Below are positions 45,700 to 54,688 of a DNA stretch of 64,000 nucleotides, in pieces. Position numbers and translations under genes: made by a program. Source of the DNA: Salinicoccus albus DSM 19776 (GTDB lineage Bacteria > Bacillota > Bacilli > Staphylococcales > Salinicoccaceae); contig NZ_ARQJ01000025.1 of the NCBI RefSeq assembly GCF_000385175.1, positions 79,521 to 143,520 on the forward strand. The letters run 5' to 3'. The notes below the pieces were generated by a model. It did no database searches, was not told where the DNA came from, and was given only the letters and a program-made list of their open reading frames with translations. Every line of letters starts with the position of its first letter. Position 1 is the first letter of the stretch.

Positions 45700-46893
45700 A
45701 TGTCTAAACGGAAAGAAAGATATTATATTTCTTTGATATTACTTGTCATCGTATTTATCGGTGCTTCCCTGCGTTCTCCGATATCATCGGTTGGCCCGTT
45801 AGTACCTTTTTTCAGTGAAGAATTACATTTGTCAAATACGACCATCGGTTTTTTAAATACATTTCCATTGCTCGCATTCGGATTATTCTCACCTTTCATC
45901 CCTAAAATCGCCAGGAAATATGGCATGGAGATTACCTTGCTGATTGCGATGGTGTTTTTAACGGCTGGAATGCTGCTGAGAGGTATGGATGGTACCTTTA
46001 TGCTGTTCTTCGGTACAGCCATTATCGGGTTGTCAATTGCTGTCGGCAACGTGTTGGCACCGGGGCTGATCAAAGCCACTTTTCCGTTTAAAATGGGCCT
46101 GATGACCGGAATCTATTCCTTTTCCATGAATATCGTGAGCGCGCTGGCGGCAGGAATTTCCGTGAACATTGCGACCAGCCCGGACTATGACTGGCGAATC
46201 GCACTGGGGATGTGGGGTGTCTTCCCGTTAATCGCAGTCGTTATACTTATATTAAGAATGCCAATATTATTAGATGAAAGAAAAAAGGTATTCAAGAAAA
46301 TTGATGCTTCGCCAACTGGCACTTTATGGCGGTCGCCACTGGCATGGACAGTGACATTATACATGGGGTTACAGTCTTTGATTCCGTACACGCTCTTTGC
46401 CTGGCTGCCGGCGATTTTAATCGATAAAGGTTTCGGAGAAAATGAGGCTGGCTGGCTGATGACTATTTATCAGTTAGGGTTATTGCCGACGACATTTCTG
46501 GCACCATTGATCGCCTACCGGTATGCGGGCCAAAGAGAAATCGGCGTTGTGAGCGGAATGCTGTGGGCGGTCGGACTCATCGGGATACTGATCCTCTCAG
46601 GCAGCTGGATTATCCCGTTTCTAATCATCACCGGTATCGGTGCCGGAACGACATTCAGTCTTGCCATGATGTTTTTTGTCCTGCGAACGAATACTGCAGT
46701 ACAGTCCGCCCAGTTATCTGGAATGGCGCAATCCGTCGGATATATCGTCGCTGCTGGCGGTCCGCTGTTTTTGGGTATGATGTCTGAATATATGGGCAGC
46801 TGGAATCTGCCGCTCATCATATTGATCATAGTTGGATTCATTATTGCAGTGCTGGGCTATTTTGCAGGAAAGAACCAGACAGTTTCCGAATAA
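45700..46893 (+). CDS. MFS transporter, CynX/NimT family
   Basis: A 397-residue, 12-helix major facilitator. The opening RYYISLILLVIVFIGASLRSP, then the GPLVPFFSEELHLSNTTIG block, is typical of the CynX/NimT (cyanate, 2-nitroimidazole) group. The start ATG 45700 follows GGAGGTG. It stands alone with about 240 bases of AT-rich upstream sequence. The substrate is not predictable. No regulator is adjacent. Confidence 0.85.
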   Translation: MSKRKERYYISLILLVIVFIGASLRSPISSVGPLVPFFSEELHLSNTTIGFLNTFPLLAFGLFSPFIPKIARKYGMEITLLIAMVFLTAGMLLRGMDGTFMLFFGTAIIGLSIAVGNVLAPGLIKATFPFKMGLMTGIYSFSMNIVSALAAGISVNIATSPDYDWRIALGMWGVFPLIAVVILILRMPILLDERKKVFKKIDASPTGTLWRSPLAWTVTLYMGLQSLIPYTLFAWLPAILIDKGFGENEAGWLMTIYQLGLLPTTFLAPLIAYRYAGQREIGVVSGMLWAVGLIGILILSGSWIIPFLIITGIGAGTTFSLAMMFFVLRTNTAVQSAQLSGMAQSVGYIVAAGGPLFLGMMSEYMGSWNLPLIILIIVGFIIAVLGYFAGKNQTVSE

Positions 46894-46993
46894 CAAAAAT
46901 AATACCATAAATGACCATTGCGTGAATTTTCTGTTGACAACGCATGAGAATACAGATACAGTTGTCTCTAACAAATCAATAGGCGTACATTTT

Positions 46994-47098
46994 CTTATCC
47001 AGAGAGGTGGAGGGACTGGCCCTGTGAAGCCTCGGCAACAAATCTGCATGATTCAGAACATTGTGCCAATTCCAGCAGCCTGACGGCTAGAAGATAAG
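46994..47098 (+). promoter_or_regulatory. SAM-I (S-box) riboswitch
   Basis: P1 pairs CTTATC (46994-46999) with GATAAG (47093-47098). Inside are the S-box hallmarks AGAGAGGTGGAGGGACTGGCCC, broken here into AGAGGTGGAGG and GACTGGCCC, then GAAGCCTCGGCAAC, GTGCCAATTCC and the GACGGCTAGAAGATAAG end. A promoter-like TTGACA at 46934-46939 with TACAGT at 46957-46962 lies upstream. High SAM should favour the terminator just downstream, lowering expression of the methyltransferase gene. Confidence 0.95.
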
Positions 47099-47120
47099 GA
47101 GTGACTTTGATTTATTTTCA

Positions 47121-47155
47121 AATCCTCTTCTACCGTTGGAAGAGGATTTTTTATT
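47121..47155 (+). terminator. Riboswitch expression-platform terminator
   Basis: A 10-base stem AATCCTCTTC / GAAGAGGATT with an eight-base loop, followed by TTTTATTTTC, between the S-box aptamer and the ribosome site of the downstream gene. It is the off-state structure of the switch. Confidence 0.85.
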
Positions 47156-47205
47156 TTCAGTTTCTGTCTGTGCAATCATTCAAATTATTGAGGAGGCAAT
47201 GTGTA

Positions 47206-48258
47206 ATGAGTAAAAGAAGTTTGGAGCAGCGTCTGCAGGAAGGGACGGTTATTGTAGGAGAGGGATACTTGTTTGAGTTGGAACGGAGAGGTTATCTCCA
47301 GGCTGGATCATTCGTGCCGGAAGTAGCTTTGGAGCACCCTGAGACATTGAAACATGTGTACCGCGATTATATGAATGCCGGATCAGATGTCGTGCTGGCA
47401 TTCACTTATAACGCGCACCGGGAAAAGATGCGCATTATTGGCAAAGAAGACTTGCTGGAGCCGTTGAATAGAAATGCCATCAAGCTGGCCAAAGAAGTTG
47501 CCAAGGAGCATCCGGCCGAAGAGGCACTCGTCGCCGGAAACATTTCCAACACGAACATCTTTGACCCGAAGAATGATAACTCCAAGGCGACAGTGAGGGA
47601 AATGTTCAATGAGATGGCATCATGGTGTAAGGATGAAGATGTCGATTTTATCAGCGGAGAAACTTTTTACTATCATGAGGAAGCGTTGATTGCGCTCGAG
47701 GAGATCAAAAAGTATGATTTGCCGGCGGTCATCACTCTCGGTCTGATGGGTGAAAATATTCTGCGCGACGGTTATACAGTGGAGGAATCTTGTAAGATTC
47801 TTGAGGATAACGGCGCACTCGTTGTCGGGATGAACTGCTTCCGCGGTCCGGACACGATGCAGCCATATCTAGAGAAGATTCGTCAAAAAACAGACGGCTA
47901 TGTCGGTGCACTGCCGGTTCCATACCGCACAACAGAAGAGCATCCGACATTCTTTAACCTGCCGGATGGCGGCTGCAGCTGCCATCTGCCGACAGAAACA
48001 ACTTTCCCGACTTCTTTAGATCCGCTTTATCACAACCGTTATGAGCTGGCGGAATGGGCGAAACAGACACATGATATCGGCATCAACTACATTGGTCTCT
48101 GCTGCGGGGCATCGCCGTCAATGATACGTGCCGTCGCCGAAGCAGTCGGTTTAGAGACCATCAATTCGAAATATTCGCCGGATATGCATAAACACTTCCT
48201 CTTCGGTAAAGATGACACGCTGCAGAAGCACAACCAGACGTACAGAACGAAAGCGTAA
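47206..48258 (+). CDS. Homocysteine S-methyltransferase family protein (BhmT-like)
   Basis: A 350-residue zinc enzyme expected to methylate homocysteine to methionine from a donor such as betaine, S-methylmethionine or a sulfonium compound. The zinc ligands appear as cysteine in GMNCFRGP near residue 215 and the pair in GLCCGASP near residue 300. VAGNISNTNIFDP and SGETFYYHEEALIALEE are family blocks. ATG 47206 follows GAGGAGG; the frame is open into the riboswitch terminator, which is not coding. Placement behind a SAM riboswitch supports a role in methionine supply. The methyl donor is unknown; betaine would suit a salt-tolerant organism. Confidence 0.88.
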   Translation: MSKRSLEQRLQEGTVIVGEGYLFELERRGYLQAGSFVPEVALEHPETLKHVYRDYMNAGSDVVLAFTYNAHREKMRIIGKEDLLEPLNRNAIKLAKEVAKEHPAEEALVAGNISNTNIFDPKNDNSKATVREMFNEMASWCKDEDVDFISGETFYYHEEALIALEEIKKYDLPAVITLGLMGENILRDGYTVEESCKILEDNGALVVGMNCFRGPDTMQPYLEKIRQKTDGYVGALPVPYRTTEEHPTFFNLPDGGCSCHLPTETTFPTSLDPLYHNRYELAEWAKQTHDIGINYIGLCCGASPSMIRAVAEAVGLETINSKYSPDMHKHFLFGKDDTLQKHNQTYRTKA

Positions 48259-48310
48259 TATGATATATAAACTGTGTCAGTTAGAAATTACTGCTCATAC
48301 CTGACAAAAA

Positions 48311-48357
48311 AACAGGTCCAGAATGCTTTTATACAAAGCCTGGACCTGTTACTTTTG
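48311..48357. terminator. Bidirectional terminator
   Basis: An 11-base stem AACAGGTCCAG / CTGGACCTGTT with an A run before and TACTTTTG after, between convergent genes. Confidence 0.75.
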
Positions 48358-48418
48358 TTAGTGAACCACGATAGAAACTCTTATACTTGTTTGATGTTCC
48401 AGCTTACGTCTGCCTGGG

Positions 48419-49822
48419 TTAATGTTTTCTCACTATTTCCTGTTTACTTTCTTTGAGTTTAAAAGAAAGTAAGAATCCGAGGAAAGCTGCGAGCCCTGCG
48501 ACGATGAAGGAAACATTCACCCCATGAATACTGCCGCTTACGCCTTCGTTTGGTATGGCGGCTGTAGACATGATAGTGATGAGCACCGCGGTACCGATCG
48601 ACCCGGCGATTTGACGGAATGTGTTATTCATCGCTGTGCCGTGAGGAATCAGATCTTTCGGCAGCTGGTTCAAGGCTAAGGTTGTCATAGGCATCATGAC
48701 CATTGCGATAGAAAGCATACGGATGCCATTCATACTTGCCAGATAAACGAAACTTGTATCTGCAGATAAATTAGTGAACCCTAAGGTTGTCAGAGCTAAT
48801 AGTAAAAGACCGCCCCGGGCAAGCCATTTACCTCCAAATCTATCAAAAAGATAACCGGTAATCGGGTTTGAAAAGCCCATTACAATCGCGCCGGGTAACA
48901 ATACAAGTCCGGAATCGAGGGCTGAGAACCCGATCATATTCTGCATGTATAACGGCAAAATAACATTTGTTCCAATCATTGCTGCAAAGACAACCATCCC
49001 AAGGGCAGTCGCCAGCGTGAATGTACCATTTTTGAAAACCCTGAATTCAAGGAGCGGTTTCTCTAATTTCAGTTGTCTGGTAATAAACAGGTACAGGGAG
49101 ATGATGCCTGCAATAATGGATAAATCTACCTGAGTGCTGAGCCAGCCCGCTTCACCCGCAACACTGAATCCGTATAGAAGTCCGCCGAAACCTACGGTAG
49201 AAAGAATGACTGATAATATATCCAGCTTCGGATTCTTTTGTTCCGTCACATTTTTGAGTAAGAAGTATGCGACTATAATGTTTACAATGGCAATGGGCAG
49301 CACCACATAAAAGACACTGCGCCATGGAAACTGATCAACAAGCCATCCAGCAAGACTCGGGCCGATTGCCGGGGCAAATGCGATGACCAGTCCGAACAAG
49401 CCCATCGCTGTGCCTCGCCTGTTTACAGGGAAGAGAAGGAACAAAATGGTTTGCATAAGCGGCATCATAATGCCAGCGCCTGATGCCTGCAACACTCTTC
49501 CAATCATTAAAAATGTAAAATTTGGAGCAATCGCAGCAGCAAAGGATCCAAGGGTAAACAATCCCATTGCAGTTAAAAATAGTTTACGTGTGGTGAATTT
49601 GTCTATTAAAAACGCTGTGACTGGAATCATGATGCCATTCACCAGCATAAATACAGACTGCAGCCATTGTGCAGTACTTTCGGTTAAATTGAGATCTTGC
49701 ATGATCGGGGGGAGTGCCGTCCCGAGCAGCGTCTGATTTAAAATAGTAATGAAAGCACCGGATAATAAGACTGCAAAAAGCGGTATGTTCTTTTTCAAAT
49801 TAGACGTTTCTGTATTTTCCAT
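48419..49822 (-). CDS. DHA2-family MFS efflux transporter
   Basis: A 467-residue drug:proton antiporter of the 14-helix DHA2 (EmrB/QacA/LmrB) type. It contains the LNQTLLGTALPPIMQDL start, motif A-like DKFTTRKLFL near residue 75, and the motif C-like GPSLAGWLVDQFPWRSVFYVV region near 160. The start ATG has a modest GAAAAGATGAG upstream. A GntR regulator is divergent at 316 bases but appears tied to the amidohydrolase as much as to this gene. The substrate is unknown. Confidence 0.88.
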   Translation of the reverse strand: MENTETSNLKKNIPLFAVLLSGAFITILNQTLLGTALPPIMQDLNLTESTAQWLQSVFMLVNGIMIPVTAFLIDKFTTRKLFLTAMGLFTLGSFAAAIAPNFTFLMIGRVLQASGAGIMMPLMQTILFLLFPVNRRGTAMGLFGLVIAFAPAIGPSLAGWLVDQFPWRSVFYVVLPIAIVNIIVAYFLLKNVTEQKNPKLDILSVILSTVGFGGLLYGFSVAGEAGWLSTQVDLSIIAGIISLYLFITRQLKLEKPLLEFRVFKNGTFTLATALGMVVFAAMIGTNVILPLYMQNMIGFSALDSGLVLLPGAIVMGFSNPITGYLFDRFGGKWLARGGLLLLALTTLGFTNLSADTSFVYLASMNGIRMLSIAMVMMPMTTLALNQLPKDLIPHGTAMNNTFRQIAGSIGTAVLITIMSTAAIPNEGVSGSIHGVNVSFIVAGLAAFLGFLLSFKLKESKQEIVRKH

Positions 49823-50138
49823 AATATCTCATCTTTTCTGTCGCAAAAATTGATGATTGATTAATCAACAATATATAACTATACCACAAGAAAAATATTA
49901 AGCACAACTTTATGCTTTCAGGTTCTTGTTTCCCGTCAGGTGTTGTTTCAGAAAATTTTTTCTCCAGAAGATCATCTAGTGTTTAAAACTTAATTTTAAA
50001 ATAAACGATTTTATTTATTGCGAATTTTGTGTTAATCTTACGCTTATGCTTTATTAATTTAGCAAAAAAGGATGATAAATTAATCGTTTATTTATAATGA
50101 GTCATAATAGGAGCCTTAATAAGGGTCAGGTGATGATA
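49823..50138. promoter_or_regulatory. Divergent promoter region with an inverted repeat pair
   Basis: Two copies of an 11-base sequence, AATAAACGATT at 50000-50010 and its complement AATCGTTTATT at 50082-50092, flank the likely promoter area of the GntR gene. Such paired half-sites could be operators for that regulator. No operator footprint family is recognised, so this is only suggestive. Confidence 0.35.
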
Positions 50139-50858
50139 ATGGTGTTGGATTATACGAATTCTATCCCGCTTTATATACAGTTAAAGGAAGAACTTGAACA
50201 AAGGATTTATAAAGGTGTCTACACAGGCAAAATACCCAGTGAGCGTGAGTTTATGGATGAATATTACGTTAGCCGGAGTACTGTCAGACAAGCTATTGAG
50301 GAGCTTGTTAAGGAAGGGACGCTCAATAAAAAACCAGGAAGAGGCACCTTTGTTTCTGTAAAGCGCATTAATGACTGGCTCGGCAACCTGAGAAGTACGT
50401 CGGAAACGATTGAACGCATGGGAATGGATCCCGATGCCAAGTTAATTAAATCAGAAATTATCGAGCTGCCTGATCAGCTGCAAAATAAAACAGGCGCAGC
50501 ACAAGCCTTTCATTTTAAACGTATTCGGTATGCAGATAATATCCCAATAGGTATTGAGAATAATTTTTATCCGCTGGAATTAGGAAGGAAAATCAGCAGG
50601 TATAATTTAAATGGGGTATCATTATATGATTTGCTTGATCTGGAGCTGGGAATTCGGTCATTTGAGGCTGATCAGGTCATTACTGCTGGTACAATTACAG
50701 AGGAAGATGCTGAATTATTGAAGATGCCCGCCAGCGCCGGTGTGCTGATTGCTGAAAGAAAATTGCTGGATATTAATGGTAAATTCATTGAATACGAATA
50801 TGCCTGCTACCGTTCAGATATGTATTCATTCAATATCAAACTTTCACGAAAAAGATGA
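50139..50858 (+). CDS. GntR-family regulator, HutC/UTRA type
   Basis: A 239-residue repressor. The N-terminal winged helix has IPLYIQLKEELEQRI, KIPSEREFMDEYYVSRSTVRQAIEELVKEG and KKPGRGTFV. The C-terminal UTRA effector domain runs from residue 90, with FHFKRIRYADNIPIGIE and a YEYACYRSDMYSFNI end. ATG 50139 with AGGTGATGATA upstream is preferred; ATG 50133 is also possible. UTRA proteins sense sugar phosphates or small metabolites. The downstream convergent amidohydrolase and the divergent efflux gene are possible targets. Confidence 0.88.
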   Translation: MVLDYTNSIPLYIQLKEELEQRIYKGVYTGKIPSEREFMDEYYVSRSTVRQAIEELVKEGTLNKKPGRGTFVSVKRINDWLGNLRSTSETIERMGMDPDAKLIKSEIIELPDQLQNKTGAAQAFHFKRIRYADNIPIGIENNFYPLELGRKISRYNLNGVSLYDLLDLELGIRSFEADQVITAGTITEEDAELLKMPASAGVLIAERKLLDINGKFIEYEYACYRSDMYSFNIKLSRKR

Positions 50859-50905
50859 GTAAGAGGGGAGCTGCCAAAACTTCTGGCAGCTCCCCTCTTA
50901 CTTTT
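50859..50905. terminator. Bidirectional terminator
   Basis: An 18-base perfect stem GTAAGAGGGGAGCTGCCA and its complement with a seven-base loop, followed by TTTTAAAC, directly after the GntR stop and before the convergent amidohydrolase. Confidence 0.85.
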
Positions 50906-50932
50906 AAACTAATTTTTTCCATATTGATACGC

Positions 50933-52588
50933 TTAACTGGTTACAAGTTCTGATTGGCCATAAACTGGCTCGCCATCTATAAAAGTGGATTTAACGGTGA
51001 TATCTTTAATCCGTTCCGGGTCTGCTGAAACAGGATCTTCGCTGAGTATGGCGAAATCTGCCCGTTTTCCTTTTTCAATACTGCCAAGCCGGTTTCCCTG
51101 AAAGATGAGGTCAGCAGCATAAATCGTCATCGATTTTAAAGCTGTGATCACTTCAATACGCTGCTCGGGTCCGAGAACTTTTCCTTCTCGCGTGATACGG
51201 TTTGCCGCTGCCCATACTGAAAATAATGGAGAAATTGGTGTGATCGGACAATCGGAATGAATCGTGAACAACAGGTGATGATCGACTGCTTCTTTTAATG
51301 GACTGATCCGTCTGGCACGTTCCGGACCAAGGAAAATCTGCTCATGTCTGTCGCCCCAGTAATATACATGATTAATGAAAAATGAGCCGGCGACTCTGAG
51401 TGCCTCCATTCTAGCTAAGTCTTCTGGAACCGCAGACTGCACATGTTCAATACGATGACGGTGATCTTCATTTGGGGATTTGTTCAACGCATATTCGTAT
51501 GCATCTAAAATCGAACCAATCGCCCGGTCTCCATTGCCATGTGTGGTGACCCGGAACCCCCGTTGATGCAAATCCAATACTTCTTCCTGAAAGACGTCTT
51601 GTTTATGAATCAAATCACCGTATAGCTCTGGATTCTGATAATAAGGTTTACGCAATGCGCCAGTCAGACCCTGAATCGAACCATCCTGAAACATTTTGGC
51701 GCTGTCCAGTCTTGCGAGTCCGTTGGAGCGGTGCCTTATCTCCTCATCAAGCGCTGCGTGTGTATAGCCGGCTAATGGGCCGTCATCCCGCAGCAGAGCA
51801 TCCTTGATCATTAATTGGGTACGCATTGGATTTAAACTGTGTCTGGCTGCTTCGAGATGGACATTTAAATGTTTTAGACTGTAGACTGCAGCATCCGAAT
51901 TTGTAGTGATCCCCTGCGCCAGATACTCGTTGGATGTTTCACTTAGTAATTCGATCATTTTCTTCTCGGATTTTTGTGGCAGCAAATTATTTATGGCAGC
52001 CATGGCTTCATGTTCATAAAGCACACCATTAAGCTGGCCATTCTCCTCTCTGCCGTAATGTCCGCCTTGAGGATCTGGTGTATCTGCATCTAATCCCGCC
52101 AGTTTTAATGCGTATGAGTTGGCGACGGCCAAATGCCCGGAGATATGCTTGATGAGGACGGGATGATTGGGTGCTGCTTTATCCAAATCTGTCTGTGTTG
52201 GATGACGCTGATCTTCTAACAGTGTGTCGTCATATCCATAGCCTTGAATCCATTCGCCAGCGGGGGTTTCTTGTACTTTTTGTCCAACTACGTCCAGGAT
52301 ATCTTCGATCGTTTTATTTGGCGGTGTACTGCAGTCTGCCATATCTTTCATCAGGGCATACATTAAAATGTGGTTATGGGTGTCTATAAAGCCGGGAATG
52401 AGTGTGTCGCCATTCAAGTCAATCACATCCGTTTGATCCGTGATTCCGACTGCGTTTTTCGGCGGCTCGGATTCCTGCCAGATACCGATGATCTCTCCTT
52501 CGGCTACAGCAACTGAACCCGCGCGCGTATTTTGTTTATCCAGCGTTAATACATTGGCATTCTTAAAAAGTAATGTTGCATTTTTCAT
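50933..52588 (-). CDS. Amidohydrolase 3 family protein (YtcJ-like)
   Basis: A 551-residue metal-dependent hydrolase of the amidohydrolase superfamily. The N-terminal metal pair GFIDTHNH near residue 67, the HISGHLAVANSYAL loop, KMFQDGSIQGLTGAL near 300, HGNGDRAIGSILDAY and RIEHVQSAV supply the metal ligands and acid-base residues, and HSDCPITP near 450 the last one. Substrates in this family include N-substituted formamides and amides. AAAGGAATG lies upstream of ATG at a rather long distance. Substrate unknown. Confidence 0.85.
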   Translation of the reverse strand: MKNATLLFKNANVLTLDKQNTRAGSVAVAEGEIIGIWQESEPPKNAVGITDQTDVIDLNGDTLIPGFIDTHNHILMYALMKDMADCSTPPNKTIEDILDVVGQKVQETPAGEWIQGYGYDDTLLEDQRHPTQTDLDKAAPNHPVLIKHISGHLAVANSYALKLAGLDADTPDPQGGHYGREENGQLNGVLYEHEAMAAINNLLPQKSEKKMIELLSETSNEYLAQGITTNSDAAVYSLKHLNVHLEAARHSLNPMRTQLMIKDALLRDDGPLAGYTHAALDEEIRHRSNGLARLDSAKMFQDGSIQGLTGALRKPYYQNPELYGDLIHKQDVFQEEVLDLHQRGFRVTTHGNGDRAIGSILDAYEYALNKSPNEDHRHRIEHVQSAVPEDLARMEALRVAGSFFINHVYYWGDRHEQIFLGPERARRISPLKEAVDHHLLFTIHSDCPITPISPLFSVWAAANRITREGKVLGPEQRIEVITALKSMTIYAADLIFQGNRLGSIEKGKRADFAILSEDPVSADPERIKDITVKSTFIDGEPVYGQSELVTS

Positions 52589-52780
52589 GAGATAACGTCA
52601 TTCCTTTCATATGATTATTCATGAGAACATCCAATTGCTGTAAAGAAAAATTCACTCTATGAAACCATCTCTCCTCCATACCATCACTACTGATGATGAA
52701 AATGGTAATAAACCTGAGGGGATAATTAAACATTGTCATAATGTCCGGACCAGTGATATGTAAAGGGGATATCGGAGATT

Positions 52781-52823
52781 AAAAAACCCGTATTATCTGG
52801 AAAACTCCAGATGATACGGGTTT
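52781..52823 (-). terminator. Terminator of the IsaA/SceD-like gene
   Basis: A 17-base near-perfect stem AAACCCGTATCATCTGG with its partner and a six-base loop, ending in a T run on the minus strand. It lies 23 bases after the stop codon. Confidence 0.8.
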
Positions 52824-52845
52824 AAATCAAAGTGGGGTGAAGATT

Positions 52846-53595
52846 TTACCACCAATTATTTGCATTTCTGAATTGCATTGCTTCTTCAACGGAACCATAG
52901 CGTTCTTGAGCGTAATTAATCATACCTTCTGTCTGTTCTTCAACAGAGCCAGTGCCCCATGATTCTTTTGTCTGGCCTAGGCCTCGGTAGCCAAGTTCAT
53001 TGACTGCATTTGGGTCACCGCTGGATTCTGGCATAACAATATTTTGCCACATTGCTTCTGTACCGCCAGCAGCGAGGAATTGTTCTTTAGTTGAGCCATC
53101 AGAAGCTTGTTGTGTGTTTTGTTCAGGTGCAGCTGGTTGCGCATTTTCGGATTGTTGTGTGTTTTGTTCAGATTCAGCTGACTGAGTATTTTCAGTTTGC
53201 TGCTGTGATTGCTCTGAGTTTTCTTCAGTTACTTGCGGTGCATTTTCTTCTTGTTGCTGTGGTTGAGCTTCTTGAGTGTTATTTTGAGTATTTTGTGTTG
53301 ATTCCTGTTCATTTACTTCTGGGGCTTCCTGTTCATAATTATATCCGCCGTATTCCCAATAAAACTGAGTGCCATCTGATTCAAAGGTATAATTGACACC
53401 ATTCAGGTTGAAATTATAATGATATTCACCTTCATGAAGCGGTGAGTTATTCAATTCGCTTGAATTGGATTGAGCCATTTGTGCCAGTTCTTCTTTGTTG
53501 ACGTCCTGGCTCGAAGCTTCCGCATTTTGATCGGCTGCGACACCAGTGATACCTAAGCCCAATGCCATAGTCGTAGTTAAGATTGTTTTCTTCAT
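52846..53595 (-). CDS. Secreted transglycosylase, IsaA/SceD-like C-terminus
   Basis: A 249-residue secreted wall hydrolase. A signal peptide (MKKTILTTTMALGLGITGVAA, cleavage near NAEA-S) is followed by a conserved YHYNFNLNGVNYTF region. A long Q/E/N-rich linker (about residues 85-165) precedes a lytic domain with EQFLAAGGTEAMW, the catalytic-Glu region MPESSGDPNAVNELGYRGLGQT and the tail QFRNANNWW. ATG 53595 follows CTGGAGGATG. The first 88 residues match its neighbour at 53975 with only two differences. In staphylococci such genes are under WalRK control; no clear WalR dyad was found upstream here. Confidence 0.85.
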   Translation of the reverse strand: MKKTILTTTMALGLGITGVAADQNAEASSQDVNKEELAQMAQSNSSELNNSPLHEGEYHYNFNLNGVNYTFESDGTQFYWEYGGYNYEQEAPEVNEQESTQNTQNNTQEAQPQQQEENAPQVTEENSEQSQQQTENTQSAESEQNTQQSENAQPAAPEQNTQQASDGSTKEQFLAAGGTEAMWQNIVMPESSGDPNAVNELGYRGLGQTKESWGTGSVEEQTEGMINYAQERYGSVEEAMQFRNANNWW

Positions 53596-53940
53596 AATCT
53601 TTTCATCCTCCAGATACATATATATTAATAGAGTATTGTTTCATTCTTCGTTGGTTCGAAACATGCTTTCTTATGTCTTAGTCACCCAAGACAATGAATA
53701 ATATACCATATACACACTCACTGTGTGTTACAGCCCAATAATAATGTGATCACAATTATTATCATGAGTTAACAGTGATTGTAATGTTGATATCTGACTG
53801 TATTATTTCTGAATATTTGCTATAAAAAATATAAATGACATCTCATAGAAGTTTATATGGGATAGTCAGATATTTCTTTACGAATTAAAAAAAGAGGGAC
53901 AGAATCATATTAATCAATGATTCTGTCCCTTATTAAAAGA
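53575..53940 (-). repeat. Duplicated upstream region, copy 1 (partner 54650-55045)
   Basis: The 5' end of the gene, its leader, and about 300 bases upstream are repeated at the neighbour: CATAATCTTTTCATCCTCC, the conserved CACTCACTGTGTGTTACAGCC box, TAATAATGTGAT, and GACTGTATTATTTCTGAATATTTG. The preceding terminator (AGGGA-AGAATCAT stem) is repeated too. This shows a tandem duplication of about 1.1 kb that includes the promoter. Confidence 0.8.
53886..53930 (-). terminator. Terminator of the Rpf-like gene
   Basis: A 14-base stem AGGGACAGAATCAT / ATGATTCTGTCCCT with an eight-base loop and a T run on the minus strand. It closely resembles the terminator at 54993. Confidence 0.75.
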
Positions 53941-53974
53941 TTTTTTCGTTTTCATTTAAATTAAATTCACTGTA

Positions 53975-54688
53975 TTAAAGATTTGTTCCACATACAGGCC
54001 AAGGCTGGCTTCCTCTGTCTTCATAAAGCTTTTGAGCCATTTGAGTCTGTTTAGCTGCAGATGCGTCAGACGGTAGTCCGCTTCCGCCTATGGACTGCCA
54101 AGTCTGTACATCAAACTGATAAAGTCCATGATAAAGTCCGTTTGAGCTGACAACGCTAGGGTCGCCGCCGGATTCACACTGAGCTAACGCGCCCCAGTTC
54201 TGACCGCCGGAATTATTTGGATTTGATACGTTTTCAGTTTGAGTCTGTTCTGTGTTTTGTTCAGGTGCAGCTGGCTGAGTATTTTCAGTTTGCTGCTGTG
54301 ATTGTTCTGAGCTTTCTTCAGTTACCTGCGGTGCATTTTCTTCTTGTTGTTGTGGTTGAGCTTCTTGAGTGTCATTTTGAGTATTTTGTGTTGATTCCTG
54401 TTCATTTACTTCTTGTTCCGGCTGTTCATAATTGTATCCGCCATATTCCCAAGAAAATTGAGTGCCGTCTGATTCAAAGGTATAATTGACACCATTCAGG
54501 TTGAAATTATAATGATATGCACCTTCGTGCAGTGGTGAGTTATTCAATTCACTTGAATTGGATTGAGCCATTTGTGCCAGTTCTTCTTTGTTGACGTCCT
54601 GACTTGAAGCTTCCGCATTTTGATCGGCTGCGACACCAGTGATACCCAAGCCCAATGCCATAGTCGTAGTTAAGATTGTTTTCTTCAT
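53975..54688 (-). CDS. Secreted transglycosylase with Rpf-like C-terminal domain
   Basis: A 237-residue secreted protein. It shares its signal peptide and the first 88 residues with the downstream neighbour (only two substitutions) and a Q/E/N-rich linker, but ends in a different lytic domain: NWGALAQCESGGDPSVV with catalytic glutamate, GLYHGLYQFDVQTWQSIGG and a QPWPVCGTNL tail with a second cysteine. This is the transglycosylase-like fold of resuscitation-promoting factors, best known in actinobacteria. ATG 54688 follows CTGGAGGATG. Confidence 0.85.
   Translation of the reverse strand: MKKTILTTTMALGLGITGVAADQNAEASSQDVNKEELAQMAQSNSSELNNSPLHEGAYHYNFNLNGVNYTFESDGTQFSWEYGGYNYEQPEQEVNEQESTQNTQNDTQEAQPQQQEENAPQVTEESSEQSQQQTENTQPAAPEQNTEQTQTENVSNPNNSGGQNWGALAQCESGGDPSVVSSNGLYHGLYQFDVQTWQSIGGSGLPSDASAAKQTQMAQKLYEDRGSQPWPVCGTNL

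Noticed and set aside
53700..53830. WalR binding site (two TGTWAH hexamers) upstream of the wall hydrolases
   Set aside because: TGTAAC and TGTAAT occur but not as a correctly spaced direct repeat near the promoter.
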